Position numbers and translations under genes: made by a program. This document shows, in pieces, positions 1-7,166 of a DNA stretch of 9,885 nucleotides. Origin of the DNA: Chitinophaga pinensis (GTDB taxonomy: Bacteria > Bacteroidota > Bacteroidia > Flavobacteriales_D > Crocinitomicaceae); the NCBI GenBank assembly GCA_945897765.1, contig CAMDGP010000064.1:1-9885 (forward strand), read 5' to 3'. The notes beneath the pieces are model-generated. The model was not told where the DNA came from. It saw nothing but the letters and a program-made list of their open reading frames with translations, and did not search any database. Numbering within the stretch: the stretch's first letter is position 1; each line of letters starts with the position of its first letter.

Positions 1-219
1 CCAAACCCAACTGGTGGAATGTTAACAGTAAAAGATATTCCGTTAGATAAAGTAACGGAAATGGAATTAATCGATGCGGCAGGAAGAAAAGTAGGGAAAT
101 GGAAATTAACTAATTCAGTTTTCAACGTAGACTTAAGCGCTTATGCTAGTGGATCTTACAATTTAATTTTTACAGGAAAAGATGTTCAATTATTGAAAAG
201 ATTGGAGATCAAAAAATAA
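1..219 (+). CDS. C-terminal fragment of a T9SS-exported protein (type A sorting domain)
   Basis: This is the 3' end of a gene that begins to the left of the window; the frame is open from base 1 to the TAA at 217-219 (72 codons seen). The peptide begins PNPTGGMLTVKDIP and contains ELIDAAGRKVGKW, an F-V-D-L-S-Y-SG-Y-L pattern and a basic end (KRLEIKK). Together these match the roughly 70-90 residue Por-secretion tail (TIGR04183 type): a beta-sandwich domain read by the type IX secretion system of Bacteroidota and removed when the cargo is anchored or released at the cell surface. The ATG at 19 lies inside the domain (the Met after PNPTGG) and is not a start. The function of the missing passenger part cannot be inferred. 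A strong terminator follows 18 nt after the stop. Confidence 0.9.
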   Translation, partial: PNPTGGMLTVKDIPLDKVTEMELIDAAGRKVGKWKLTNSVFNVDLSAYASGSYNLIFTGKDVQLLKRLEIKK

Positions 220-237
220 ATTAAACTAACACTTTCG

Positions 238-271
238 AAAGCGTCATTGAGTAATCAGTGGCGCTTTTTTT
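238..271 (+). terminator. Intrinsic terminator of the T9SS cargo gene
   Basis: A 12-bp stem, AAAGCGTCATTG (238-249) with CAGTGGCGCTTT (256-267), closes a 6-nt loop. The pairing includes two G-T wobbles. The T run continues to 271. The position 18 nt after the stop codon fits a Rho-independent terminator. Confidence 0.85.
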
Positions 272-310
272 GTGTGGAAAGAAATCAGTCTTTGAACTTT
301 GGATTGCAAA

Positions 311-574
311 CAGTCATCCCCCTTAATCCTCCTTCAAAGGAGGAAGCTCAAATCTCACTTCGAAAGAAATTATTTGTTGAGTTAAAATCTATTTCTTTTC
401 CAATAATTTAAAGCTCACCCAAGGTCTGTTTCTCTCCGTCAGTAGACGGAAGAAGTTCTAATCTTACTTCGATTTTTAATCTTGTGGTAAGGTGTAATTT
501 TCTAGTTTTCAATAAATTATTAGGTAAAAGAGATCTATTTCCCTCCTTGAGGAGGGACAAAGGGAGGTGACCAG
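311..574. repeat. Pair of inverted CCTCC/GGAGG hairpin repeats in a non-coding spacer
   Basis: The gene-free stretch 272-654 contains two related palindromic units in opposite orientation. The left unit (311-344) has a perfect 8-bp stem TCCTCCTT / AAGGAGGA with loop CA at 327-344. The right unit (540-574) has a 7-bp stem TCCCTCC / GGAGGGA with loop TTGA at 540-557. The outer flanks also match in inverted sense: CAGTCATCCCCCTT on the left against CTGGTCACCTCCCTTT read on the minus strand from 574. A third hairpin, TCCGTC AGTA GACGGA, lies between them at 435-450. This looks like a REP- or MITE-like intergenic element. Similar CCTCC/GGAGG intergenic repeats are common in Bacteroidota genomes from my general knowledge, but I could not search for copies. 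I see no gene in 272-654. Confidence 0.6.
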
Positions 575-617
575 TTTTGATTAAATGATGCGATCATTCT
601 ACATTTTCTCCGCCGAG

Positions 618-631
618 ATGGATTAATCCAT
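618..631. repeat. Perfect 14-bp palindrome ATGGATTAATCCAT
   Basis: The palindrome lies 24 nt beyond the stop codon of the minus-strand ABC exporter. Neither side carries a T run in the direction needed, so it is not a convincing intrinsic terminator. It could be an mRNA 3'-end stabilising hairpin or a protein-binding site; the role is unknown. Confidence 0.4.
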
Positions 632-654
632 TTTCAAATTAGAACTTTTTTATC

Positions 655-2466
655 CTATCCCTCCATCGTTTGTAACGCTACCAAATCAGCATACAATCCT
701 TTTTTCTCAATTAATTCTTGATGCGTTCCTGATTCAAGAATATCACCGTGTTGTAAAACAATAATGTTGTCCGCATTTCTGATTGTTGATAGGCGATGCG
801 CAATCACAACAGATGTTCTTCCTTTCATTAGTTTATCTAAAGCATCTTGTACTAAACGTTCTGATTCAGAGTCTAATGCTGAGGTCGCTTCATCTAAAAT
901 TAGAATTTGAGGATTTTTCAATATCGCTCGTGCAATGGCAATACGTTGTTTTTGTCCTCCTGATAATTGAATACCACGGTCACCAACTTCCGTTTGCAAT
1001 TGTTCAGGAAAAGAAACTATAAATTCCCAAGCATTTGCTTTTTTCGCAGCTTCGATAACTTCTTCTTCACTCGCTTCTGGTTTTCCAAATCGGATATTTT
1101 CTAAAATGGAGCCAGAAAATAAAATTACTTCTTGCGGTACAATTGCCATGTGTTGACGCAAGTAATTCAAATCGTAATCAGTAATTAATTGATTATCAAT
1201 TCTAATTTCACCTGAGTTGGCATGGTAAAAATTCAAAATCAAGTTGGAAATGGTCGATTTTCCAGAACCACTTGGACCAACTAAAGCCAAGGTTTTATTT
1301 CTTTCAACTCCAAAACTTACATTCTTCAGAATAGTCATGTCTTTTCGTTGCGGATAAGCAAAACTTACGTTTTTAAATTCAATTTCTCCTTGAATTGGAG
1401 ATTTACTTGTTCCCGTATTTTCAGCCTTTTCGGTCTTTTCGTTGATGATATTCATTAAATTTTCTGTTGCACCAATCGACTTTTGAATACTTGCATATAA
1501 ATCAGGTAAAGAGCCAACTGAAGCGCCCATCATAATTGTAAACAACACAAATTGGTAGAAACCTTCACTAGATAATTCAGGATTGTTTCCTTGTGTCATC
1601 AACATTCCTTGCCAAATAATGAAAACAATTGCACCAAATAAACAAAAGATGATAAAAGAAACGAAAAGACCGCGCCAAACACCACTTTTCACATTCAAAT
1701 CGCGTGTTTTTTGCGTTGTTTTTTGATATTTACCCAAGGCAAATAATTCATTCGTAAAAGCTTTCACGTTTGTAATTCCAGTTAAAGCTTCCTCTACAAT
1801 TGAATTTGATTCTGCAGTAAAATCTTGTGCTTCTTTACTCAATCGACGAATATAACGACCAAAAAACACAGCGATAATTGCCATCACAGGAACGGTTGCC
1901 AACATAATTAGGGACAATTTCCAAGAAATAAAAAGCAAGATGAATATGCCACCCACTACAATAATTATTTGTCTGAAAAATTCAGCAATTGTGGTACGTA
2001 AAGTTTCTTGAATTTGGGTAACATCTGAAGATAAACGACTCGTTAATTCACCAACTTTATTGCGATTAAAGAAATCCATTGGCATATAAACCAATTTATC
2101 GAAAGCATCATTTCTTAAATCTCGAAGTGCATTTTCTGTCACATTATTAAAAATAACAACCCGAACGAAGGAGAAAAGCGCTTGAAAACCAAATAGAACA
2201 AAAAGTGTAAAAGCTACATTATTGATGTTGTTGGTGCTAATCAATTCCACTGAATCTTGCATATTTGAAACATTAGCTGTTCCTAATAATTTCCCCAATA
2301 AGTAAGGAAACACAAGCCCTGCAGAAGTAGAAAGCACAAGGAAAATCCAACCGATGAAATAAATAAATCCGTAAGGTTTTAAATAGCGAAAAATTCCCGC
2401 TGCTTTCGAATAGCTTTCTTTTGTTAGTTTTACTTTATCTTCTTTCTTATTTTTAGGTTTAAGCAT
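655..2466 (-). CDS. MsbA-type ABC exporter, fused membrane and ATPase domains
   Basis: This 603-residue half-transporter should work as a homodimer in the inner membrane, exporting lipids, drugs or peptides by ATP hydrolysis. Residues about 30-330 form the ABC transmembrane domain with six hydrophobic helices (about 31-56, 83-108, 163-180, 184-205, 263-290, 303-325). The nucleotide-binding domain covers about 360-600, with Walker A GPSGSGKST (397-405), Q-loop Gln445, signature LSGGQ (501-505), Walker B ILILDE (521-526), D-loop SALD (529-532) and switch His557 in AHRLST. All catalytic motifs are intact and the length is normal for the MsbA/BmrA/LmrA group. Family knowledge does not fix the substrate: lipid A-core flipping (MsbA) is one option, multidrug export another, so no symbol is given. 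The ATG at 2464-2466 has a TAnnTTTG box just upstream. The gene is divergent from rpmH and is probably transcribed alone. Confidence 0.93.
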   Translation of the reverse strand: MLKPKNKKEDKVKLTKESYSKAAGIFRYLKPYGFIYFIGWIFLVLSTSAGLVFPYLLGKLLGTANVSNMQDSVELISTNNINNVAFTLFVLFGFQALFSFVRVVIFNNVTENALRDLRNDAFDKLVYMPMDFFNRNKVGELTSRLSSDVTQIQETLRTTIAEFFRQIIIVVGGIFILLFISWKLSLIMLATVPVMAIIAVFFGRYIRRLSKEAQDFTAESNSIVEEALTGITNVKAFTNELFALGKYQKTTQKTRDLNVKSGVWRGLFVSFIIFCLFGAIVFIIWQGMLMTQGNNPELSSEGFYQFVLFTIMMGASVGSLPDLYASIQKSIGATENLMNIINEKTEKAENTGTSKSPIQGEIEFKNVSFAYPQRKDMTILKNVSFGVERNKTLALVGPSGSGKSTISNLILNFYHANSGEIRIDNQLITDYDLNYLRQHMAIVPQEVILFSGSILENIRFGKPEASEEEVIEAAKKANAWEFIVSFPEQLQTEVGDRGIQLSGGQKQRIAIARAILKNPQILILDEATSALDSESERLVQDALDKLMKGRTSVVIAHRLSTIRNADNIIVLQHGDILESGTHQELIEKKGLYADLVALQTMEG

Positions 2467-2484
2467 TTTGCAATTATTTTAGTG

Positions 2485-2492
2485 CAAAAATA
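2485..2492 (-). promoter_or_regulatory. Bacteroidota-type -7 box for the ABC exporter
   Basis: Read on the minus strand, this is TATTTTTG, matching the TAnnTTTG consensus of Bacteroidota primary sigma factor promoters. It lies 18 nt before the exporter start codon, so transcription would begin only about a dozen nt upstream of the ATG. No clear TTG -33 element is visible at the expected distance, which lowers confidence. Confidence 0.5.
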
Positions 2493-2541
2493 GTTGGTTT
2501 ATCTTCGATAATGATTTTTTAAATAATTTTGTTGAAAGAAT

Positions 2542-2570
2542 TTGATATATAGAAAAATATATTATCTTTG
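2542..2570 (+). promoter_or_regulatory. Bacteroidota-type promoter of rpmH
   Basis: TTG (2542-2544, within TTTG) is followed after 18 nt by TATCTTTG (2563-2570). This matches the TTG / TAnnTTTG arrangement recognised by the Bacteroidota primary sigma factor. It ends 37 nt before the rpmH ATG, giving a leader of about 30 nt, and it faces away from the exporter promoter. Confidence 0.75.
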
Positions 2571-2607
2571 CACTCCTAATTTTTGATAACATTTACAAGA
2601 AATAATC

Positions 2608-2766
2608 ATGAAAAGAACGTTTCAACCATCGGTAAGAAAGAGAAGAAACAAGCACGGCTTCCGCAGTAGAATGGCTACTAAGAACGGACGTCGCGTTTTA
2701 GCTGCGCGTCGTAGCAAAGGAAGAAAGAAATTGACTGTTTCTGACGAACCGATGCACAAGCGTTAA
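2608..2766 (+). CDS. rpmH: Ribosomal protein L34 (bL34)
   Basis: This is a 52-residue, very basic protein beginning MKRTFQPSVRKRRNKHGFRS and continuing through RMATKNGRRVLAARRSKGRK, which is the near-invariant core of bL34 (the usual start is MKRTFQPS or MKRTYQPS). bL34 binds 23S rRNA in the large ribosomal subunit. The short C-terminal extension LTVSDEPMHKR carries it past the 44-46 residues usual in Proteobacteria, and to my knowledge such an extension is common in Bacteroidota. The gene forms a complete monocistronic unit with a consensus promoter 37 nt upstream and a terminator 18 nt after the stop. It is not next to rnpA or dnaA, unlike the classic arrangement in many other phyla. The GC content and CGT/CGC arginine codons stand out from the AT-rich surroundings, as expected for a highly expressed ribosomal gene. 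Confidence 0.98.
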   Translation: MKRTFQPSVRKRRNKHGFRSRMATKNGRRVLAARRSKGRKKLTVSDEPMHKR

Positions 2767-2784
2767 GATTCTCAAAATTGTAAG

Positions 2785-2808
2785 AGCTCCTGATGGAGCT
2801 TTTTTTTT
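2785..2808 (+). terminator. Intrinsic terminator of rpmH
   Basis: A perfect 6-bp stem AGCTCC / GGAGCT with loop TGAT (2785-2800) is followed by eight T residues (2801-2808). It begins 18 nt after the rpmH stop, so transcription should not read through strongly into the metallopeptidase gene. Confidence 0.9.
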
Positions 2809-2889
2809 GCCTTATAATTTTACATCGCTACTTAAAATCACTCTTTCGCCTTTTGTCACTAAAAGTTTTCGTGTACAATCAATAATTCT

Positions 2890-2897
2890 TAAATTTG
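2890..2897 (+). promoter_or_regulatory. Bacteroidota-type -7 box for the metallopeptidase-aroC operon
   Basis: TAAATTTG matches TAnnTTTG and lies 23 nt upstream of the lipoprotein ATG at 2921. The upstream -33 region reads GTTTTCG (about 2865-2871), which is only a weak match to TTG. The box sits after the rpmH terminator, where a new promoter is needed. Confidence 0.5.
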
Positions 2898-2920
2898 ATT
2901 ACAAAATAAAATTCAATCCT

Positions 2921-4951
2921 ATGAAATCTTCATTTTTGCGAAATACAACATTCATCATCGGAATGTGCTTAGCATTAACTGCTTGTCAAAATAACAAACC
3001 ACTCGAATCTGGAATCATTAAAGAGAATATGAATCTTAAAGTGAGACCTGGTGATAATTTCCAAGAATATGTTAATGGAACATGGTTGAAAACTCACAAA
3101 ATCCCTTCGGACAAGTCGTCTTACGGCGTTTTTGATATGTTGTATGACAAATCACAAGAAGATGTGAAAGCAATCATTGAGGCAGCTTCAAAAACGAAAT
3201 CAGAAGTTGGAAGCGACGAACAAAAGATTGGAGATTTCTACGCTTCATATATGAATACGCAATTGCGCGACAAAAAAGGAATGAATCCTTTGAAACCGCT
3301 TTTTGGTAAAATTGATGCCATTAAAAATTACGATGATTTAGCTGCATTTTTTGGTGAAGCAAACAGATACAGTGTGAATTGCCCAATTATTTTTTACGTT
3401 TCAGAAGACTTAAAAGACCCAACAAAATATTCTGTTTCAAGTTGGCAAGCTGGAATTGGTCTTCCTGACCGTGAGTATTATTTGAATACGGATGCTAATT
3501 CAGAATTAATCAAAACCAAATACAAAGCGCATATTGCGAATGTTTTAGAAATGGCAAAAATTGACTCGCCAGCAGAAAATGCAGCAATGATTTTTGATTT
3601 GGAATATAAAATTGCTTCTATTCACATGAAAAAAGAAGATACACGTGATGCTGCAAAGTTGTATAATAAATACGCTTCTAAGAATTTAAAAAACTTAATG
3701 CCTGATTTTAATTGGAGCATTTACATGAAAAAAGCTGGTTTTGACAAACAAAAACAAGTGATTATTTCTCAGGTTGAATACTTGAAATTATTGAATGACA
3801 TCATCAAAAATACACCCGTTGAAAATTGGAAAACCTATTTGAAATGGTCCGCTATTCATGCGAATGCTAAAAACTTGACGCAACAATTATACACTGAGAA
3901 CTTTAACTTCTACGGTAAAGTATTGTCAGGCGCAGAAGAACCGGTTAAACTTTGGAAACAAGGAGTAGATGTTGTAAATGACAATTTAGGTGAATTGGTT
4001 GGTAAAGTGTATGTTAAAGAGCATTTTACGCCAGAAGCCAAAGAAAGAATGAAAACATTGGTTCAAAATTTATTGAACGCTTATGAAGAAAGCATCAAGA
4101 ATTTGGATTGGATGAGCCCAAAAACAAAGAAAGAAGCTTTGGCGAAATTGAAGAAATTTACAGTGAAAATTGGTTATCCTGACAAATGGAAAGACTACTC
4201 AAAATTAGCTGTTAAAAAGGATGATTTCTTTGGAAATATGCAACGTTCAAGTGATTTTGTGTACGATGAAATGTTAGCGAAACTTGGTAAACCTGTTGAT
4301 CGCACACTTTGGGGAATGAGTCCGCAAACAGTAAATGCGTATTACAATCCATCTTTGAATGAAATTGTATTCCCAGCTGCAATTCTTCAAGCACCTTTCT
4401 TTGATATGAATGCTGACGATGCCGTGAATTACGGTGCAATCGGAGGTGTAATTGGACATGAAATCGGACATGGTTTCGACGATCAAGGAGCAACATTTGA
4501 TGGCGATGGAAAAATGAGAAATTGGTGGACAGCTAAAGACCTGAAGTCCTTTAAAGCAAGAACTAATGCATTGGTTGCGCAATACGATAGCTTTAAAGTC
4601 TTCCCTGATTTGAATGTGAATGGTGAATTTACCTTAGGTGAAAACATTGGAGATTTAGGAGGATTAAGCATCGCAATTAAAGCATACAAAATGAGTTTGA
4701 CTGGTCAAGATGCTCCTAAAATGGATAAATTCACGGGTCTTCAACGCGTGTTTATTGGATGGGCGCAAGTTTGGTTGAATAAAGACAGAGAAGAGGCATT
4801 GCGATCTCAAGTTGCTTCAGATCCACATTCACCTTCTAAATTTAGAATCAATGGTGTGGTTAGAAATATCCCTGAATTCTATGAAGCATTTGACGTTAAG
4901 AAAACAGATTCCTTATATTTAGCACCTGAAAAACGCGTAAAAATCTGGTAA
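2921..4951 (+). CDS. pepO: M13 (neprilysin/PepO-like) zinc metallopeptidase lipoprotein
   Basis: This 676-residue endopeptidase of the gluzincin M13 family probably cleaves oligopeptides outside the cytoplasm. The start at 2921 is chosen because it gives a lipoprotein signal peptide, MKSSFLRN, then a hydrophobic stretch and the lipobox LTAC with Cys22. The frame also extends upstream to a TTG at 2807, but that part overlaps the rpmH terminator. The M13 N-terminal domain covers about 45-430 and the catalytic domain about 470-676. Zinc ligands are His513 and His517 in HEIGH, with catalytic Glu514; the third ligand Glu574 and Asp578 lie in ENIGDLGG. NAYYNP (472-477) corresponds to the substrate-binding NAF/Y motif. 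His636 in DPHSP and Arg642 in KFR correspond to neprilysin His711 and Arg717. The C-terminus (PEKRVKIW) resembles the neprilysin end, so the protein is complete. aroC follows after 3 nt. The symbol is by family likeness only. Confidence 0.93.
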   Translation: MKSSFLRNTTFIIGMCLALTACQNNKPLESGIIKENMNLKVRPGDNFQEYVNGTWLKTHKIPSDKSSYGVFDMLYDKSQEDVKAIIEAASKTKSEVGSDEQKIGDFYASYMNTQLRDKKGMNPLKPLFGKIDAIKNYDDLAAFFGEANRYSVNCPIIFYVSEDLKDPTKYSVSSWQAGIGLPDREYYLNTDANSELIKTKYKAHIANVLEMAKIDSPAENAAMIFDLEYKIASIHMKKEDTRDAAKLYNKYASKNLKNLMPDFNWSIYMKKAGFDKQKQVIISQVEYLKLLNDIIKNTPVENWKTYLKWSAIHANAKNLTQQLYTENFNFYGKVLSGAEEPVKLWKQGVDVVNDNLGELVGKVYVKEHFTPEAKERMKTLVQNLLNAYEESIKNLDWMSPKTKKEALAKLKKFTVKIGYPDKWKDYSKLAVKKDDFFGNMQRSSDFVYDEMLAKLGKPVDRTLWGMSPQTVNAYYNPSLNEIVFPAAILQAPFFDMNADDAVNYGAIGGVIGHEIGHGFDDQGATFDGDGKMRNWWTAKDLKSFKARTNALVAQYDSFKVFPDLNVNGEFTLGENIGDLGGLSIAIKAYKMSLTGQDAPKMDKFTGLQRVFIGWAQVWLNKDREEALRSQVASDPHSPSKFRINGVVRNIPEFYEAFDVKKTDSLYLAPEKRVKIW

Positions 4952-4954
4952 ACA

Positions 4955-6022
4955 ATGGCTGGTTCAAGTATTGGAACAATTTTTAAGTTATGCACTTTTG
5001 GTGAATCTCATGGAATTGCAATTGGAGGTGTAATTGATGGCGTTCCTGCTAATTTTGAATTGGATTTAGAAGCGATTCAAAAAGAACTTGATAAAAGAAA
5101 ACCGGGGCAGTCAGCAATTGTAACACAACGGAAAGAAAGCGACACTGTTCAATTTCTATCTGGAATATTTGAAGGAAAAACAACGGGTGCACCTATTGGA
5201 TTTATTATTCCAAATGAGAATCAGAAATCAACGGATTACAAGCATTTAGAACATACTTTTCGACCTTCTCACGCTGATTTTACGTATCAAAAGAAATTTG
5301 GTATTCGCGATTTTAACGGAGGAGGAAGAAGTAGTGCGCGCGAAACAGCAAGTAGAGTAGTGGCAGGTGCAATAGCAAAACAAATGCTTGCCTCTTTAGG
5401 AATTCGATTTTCAACATACGTTGATCAAATTGGAGGAATACGTTTTCAGTCAACTGAATTCTTTGACCAAGAACTAATTGAATCTAATTTGGTCCGCTGT
5501 CCAGATGCTCAACTTGCTGCTGAAATGGAAAACCTTGTTCGTGAAATTCGTAAAGAAGGAGATACAATTGGAGGAGCAATTCGTTGTGTAATTGAAAATG
5601 TTCCTATTGGTTTAGGTGAACCAGTTTTTGATAAACTACACGCTGAATTAGGAAAAGCAATGTTATCCATAAATGCCGTAAAAGGTTTTGAAATCGGTAG
5701 TGGGTTTTCAGCTATCACAATGCGCGGTTCGGAACACAATGATCTTTTCAAAACTGACGGAACAACAAAAACCAATCATTCTGGCGGAATTCAAGGTGGA
5801 ATTTCTAATGGAATGCCAATCAATTTTCGAGTAGCATTTAAACCTGTTGCAACTTTAATGCAAGATCAATTATCAATAAATACTATGGGAGAAGAAGTTA
5901 CAATTGCAGGCAAAGGTCGTCACGATGCGTGTGTGGTTCCAAGAGCAGTTCCAATTGTAGAAGCAATGGCAGCTATTACGATTTTAGATTTCTATCTTAG
6001 AAATAAGTCTATACATTTGTAA
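4955..6022 (+). CDS. aroC: Chorismate synthase
   Basis: This enzyme catalyses the last step of the shikimate pathway, the trans-1,4 elimination of phosphate from 5-enolpyruvylshikimate-3-phosphate to give chorismate. It needs reduced FMN and acts in the cytoplasm as a tetramer. The 355-residue length is typical. Visible family signatures are GESHG (16-20, His19), FRPSHAD with catalytic-type His106, GGGRSSARETA (122-132), SGGIQGGISNG (276-286) and the C-terminal RHDACVVPRAVPIVEAM (322-338). The two conserved histidines and the FMN/EPSP-binding arginines are in place. The ATG lies 3 nt after the metallopeptidase stop and has no Shine-Dalgarno motif, so translation may be coupled. DUF4293 follows after 12 nt. 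No other aro gene is in the window, so the pathway is dispersed here. Confidence 0.98.
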   Translation: MAGSSIGTIFKLCTFGESHGIAIGGVIDGVPANFELDLEAIQKELDKRKPGQSAIVTQRKESDTVQFLSGIFEGKTTGAPIGFIIPNENQKSTDYKHLEHTFRPSHADFTYQKKFGIRDFNGGGRSSARETASRVVAGAIAKQMLASLGIRFSTYVDQIGGIRFQSTEFFDQELIESNLVRCPDAQLAAEMENLVREIRKEGDTIGGAIRCVIENVPIGLGEPVFDKLHAELGKAMLSINAVKGFEIGSGFSAITMRGSEHNDLFKTDGTTKTNHSGGIQGGISNGMPINFRVAFKPVATLMQDQLSINTMGEEVTIAGKGRHDACVVPRAVPIVEAMAAITILDFYLRNKSIHL

Positions 6023-6034
6023 AAAAATAAAAAA

Positions 6035-6517
6035 ATGATTCAACGCTTACAAACTTTGTACTTCGCCATCTCAATGATTTTATTGGCTATTCTTTTAACT
6101 GGAATGGATATTTTTAGATTTGTAACTGAAAAAACAACTTACGCATACAGTGCCTTTGGAATTGAAAGTAGAGTTACAGGAAGTCCAAATTCAAAAACTG
6201 AAACGATTTCATCAGCTCCTTATTACATAGGAATCATTGTACTTATTCTTTTTATTTTCTTCGCTTTGATGAGTTACAAAAAATTGAATTTTCAAGTGAA
6301 GCTTGCGAGGGCAGTTTTCTTTTTGTATTTATTGTTGACAATTGGTGTTGTTTTGGCTTCTCAACTTTGTGGTGGTTGTGTGACTTCTGAGGAAACAACT
6401 AAAGAACTAGGTCTTGGATTTTATATTATGGTTGCTGGTTTGCCTTTTACTTTGCTCGCGCAGATCGGTATCATCCGGGATAAAAAACTATTGGATTCTT
6501 TGAATAGATTGAGATAG
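6035..6517 (+). CDS. DUF4293 family four-helix membrane protein
   Basis: This is a 160-residue integral membrane protein of unknown function. The N-terminal MIQRLQTLYF and the C-terminal RDKKLLDSLNRLR fit the Bacteroidota-restricted DUF4293 family as I know it, in which proteins start MIQR(I/V)QT and end in a basic D-RLR tail. Four hydrophobic segments are visible at about 8-27, 62-80, 91-109 and 127-147. A polar loop of about 30 residues follows helix 1, and a loop after helix 3 carries the cysteine pair LCGGC (111-115). The start ATG follows aroC by 12 nt of almost pure A, typical of gene starts in this phylum, and places the gene last in the metallopeptidase-aroC run. The partner and role are unknown, and co-location with aroC need not mean a shared pathway. 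Confidence 0.85.
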   Translation: MIQRLQTLYFAISMILLAILLTGMDIFRFVTEKTTYAYSAFGIESRVTGSPNSKTETISSAPYYIGIIVLILFIFFALMSYKKLNFQVKLARAVFFLYLLLTIGVVLASQLCGGCVTSEETTKELGLGFYIMVAGLPFTLLAQIGIIRDKKLLDSLNRLR

Positions 6518-6660
6518 AATTGCGAACATATAGTTGCGAATTGCTAACGTGACTCAACCCTCATTAGTTACCAATACAATTGAAGATTGATATACGAGGA
6601 CTGATGCTCTCGAAGTCCGAAGCCTAATCTTTTCGTTCGCAACTCTTTCGTTTGCAATTC
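6517..6660. repeat. Inverted repeat spacer between convergent genes
   Basis: The left arm (6517-6540), beginning GAATTGCGAAC and ending AGTTGCGAA, matches the reverse complement of the right arm (6636-6660), beginning GAATTGCAAAC and ending AGTTGCGAA, with a few mismatches. A second direct copy of the unit (GAATTGCTAACG) follows at 6538. The 95-nt centre contains a smaller GGACT/AGTCC stem (about 6598-6619). It begins within the last codon of the DUF4293 gene and ends 27 nt before the convergent minus-strand gene. It may act as a folded 3' end for both transcripts, although there is no clean T run as in a standard terminator. A mobile repeat remnant is the alternative. Confidence 0.55.
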
Positions 6661-6686
6661 ACAACGTTGGGCAGTATGTTTGACAA

Positions 6687-7166
6687 TTAGTATTTTACCC
6701 CAATTTTCTTATAAATAAAATGCATTAACCACGCTGGACCGATAAGTAGGAATTGAAGGTCTTTCAAAAATGATGGTTTTTTACCTTCAATATTGTGACC
6801 TACGAATTGAAAAATCCAAGCGATAACAAATAGAATCAGCGCTAATCCCCAAAGCGGAAAGTCCAGAGTTTGCAGATTTTCTTCTAATCGATCAGTGATA
6901 GCAATACAAGCAAAAGAGAAAATCAACATTCCAATTGTTAATCTAATAGAAAGTTTAATGTAATAGAAAATCACAGCTACTAAAGCAACCAAAGCTAGGT
7001 TTAAATGATAAGTTGTGCCTGGGATTTCAACGCTTAATTTAACAGTCCATAAAAGCGCAACAATCGACCAAAAAATAATTGGAACACAAATCCAATGGAT
7101 TAGTTTATTAGTTGCATTTTGATGGCTTTCTCCGTATTCAGTTAGTAATTTATCTATTGCACGCAT
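6687..7166 (-). CDS. Mpo1-like (DUF962/YGL010w family) membrane protein
   Basis: This is a 159-residue polytopic membrane protein. The N-terminus LLTEYGESHQNATNKLIHW with His15, Asn20 and His24, the following Pro29, and the C-terminal FVGHNIEGKKPSF block (His124, Glu127, Pro131) followed by GPAWL match the DUF962/Mpo1 family. In yeast Mpo1 is an Fe(II)-dependent dioxygenase that carries out alpha-oxidation of 2-hydroxy fatty acids during phytosphingosine breakdown, and conserved histidines bind the iron. Those histidines appear present here, so a lipid-oxidation role is reasonable but inferred; bacterial members are mostly uncharacterised. About four hydrophobic helices lie at 25-43, 55-70, 74-91 and 103-121. 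The gene is convergent with DUF4293 and divergent from the ABC-F gene. No strong TAnnTTTG box was found immediately upstream. Confidence 0.85.
   Translation of the reverse strand: MRAIDKLLTEYGESHQNATNKLIHWICVPIIFWSIVALLWTVKLSVEIPGTTYHLNLALVALVAVIFYYIKLSIRLTIGMLIFSFACIAITDRLEENLQTLDFPLWGLALILFVIAWIFQFVGHNIEGKKPSFLKDLQFLLIGPAWLMHFIYKKIGVKY

Noticed and set aside
540..557. CCTCC hairpin as terminator for the minus-strand ABC exporter
   Set aside because: On the minus strand it is followed by AATAGATC rather than a T run, and it lies about 100 nt past the stop.
783..1022. Plus-strand open frame inside the ABC exporter gene
   Set aside because: It is antisense to the conserved nucleotide-binding domain; nothing supports it as a gene.
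2807..2920. Upstream extension of the metallopeptidase frame to a TTG codon
   Set aside because: It overlaps the T run of the rpmH terminator and the likely promoter, and it would bury the lipoprotein signal peptide; the ATG at 2921 fits much better.
4212..4689. Minus-strand open frames inside the metallopeptidase gene
   Set aside because: They lie antisense to well-conserved M13 catalytic sequence and show no protein features of their own.
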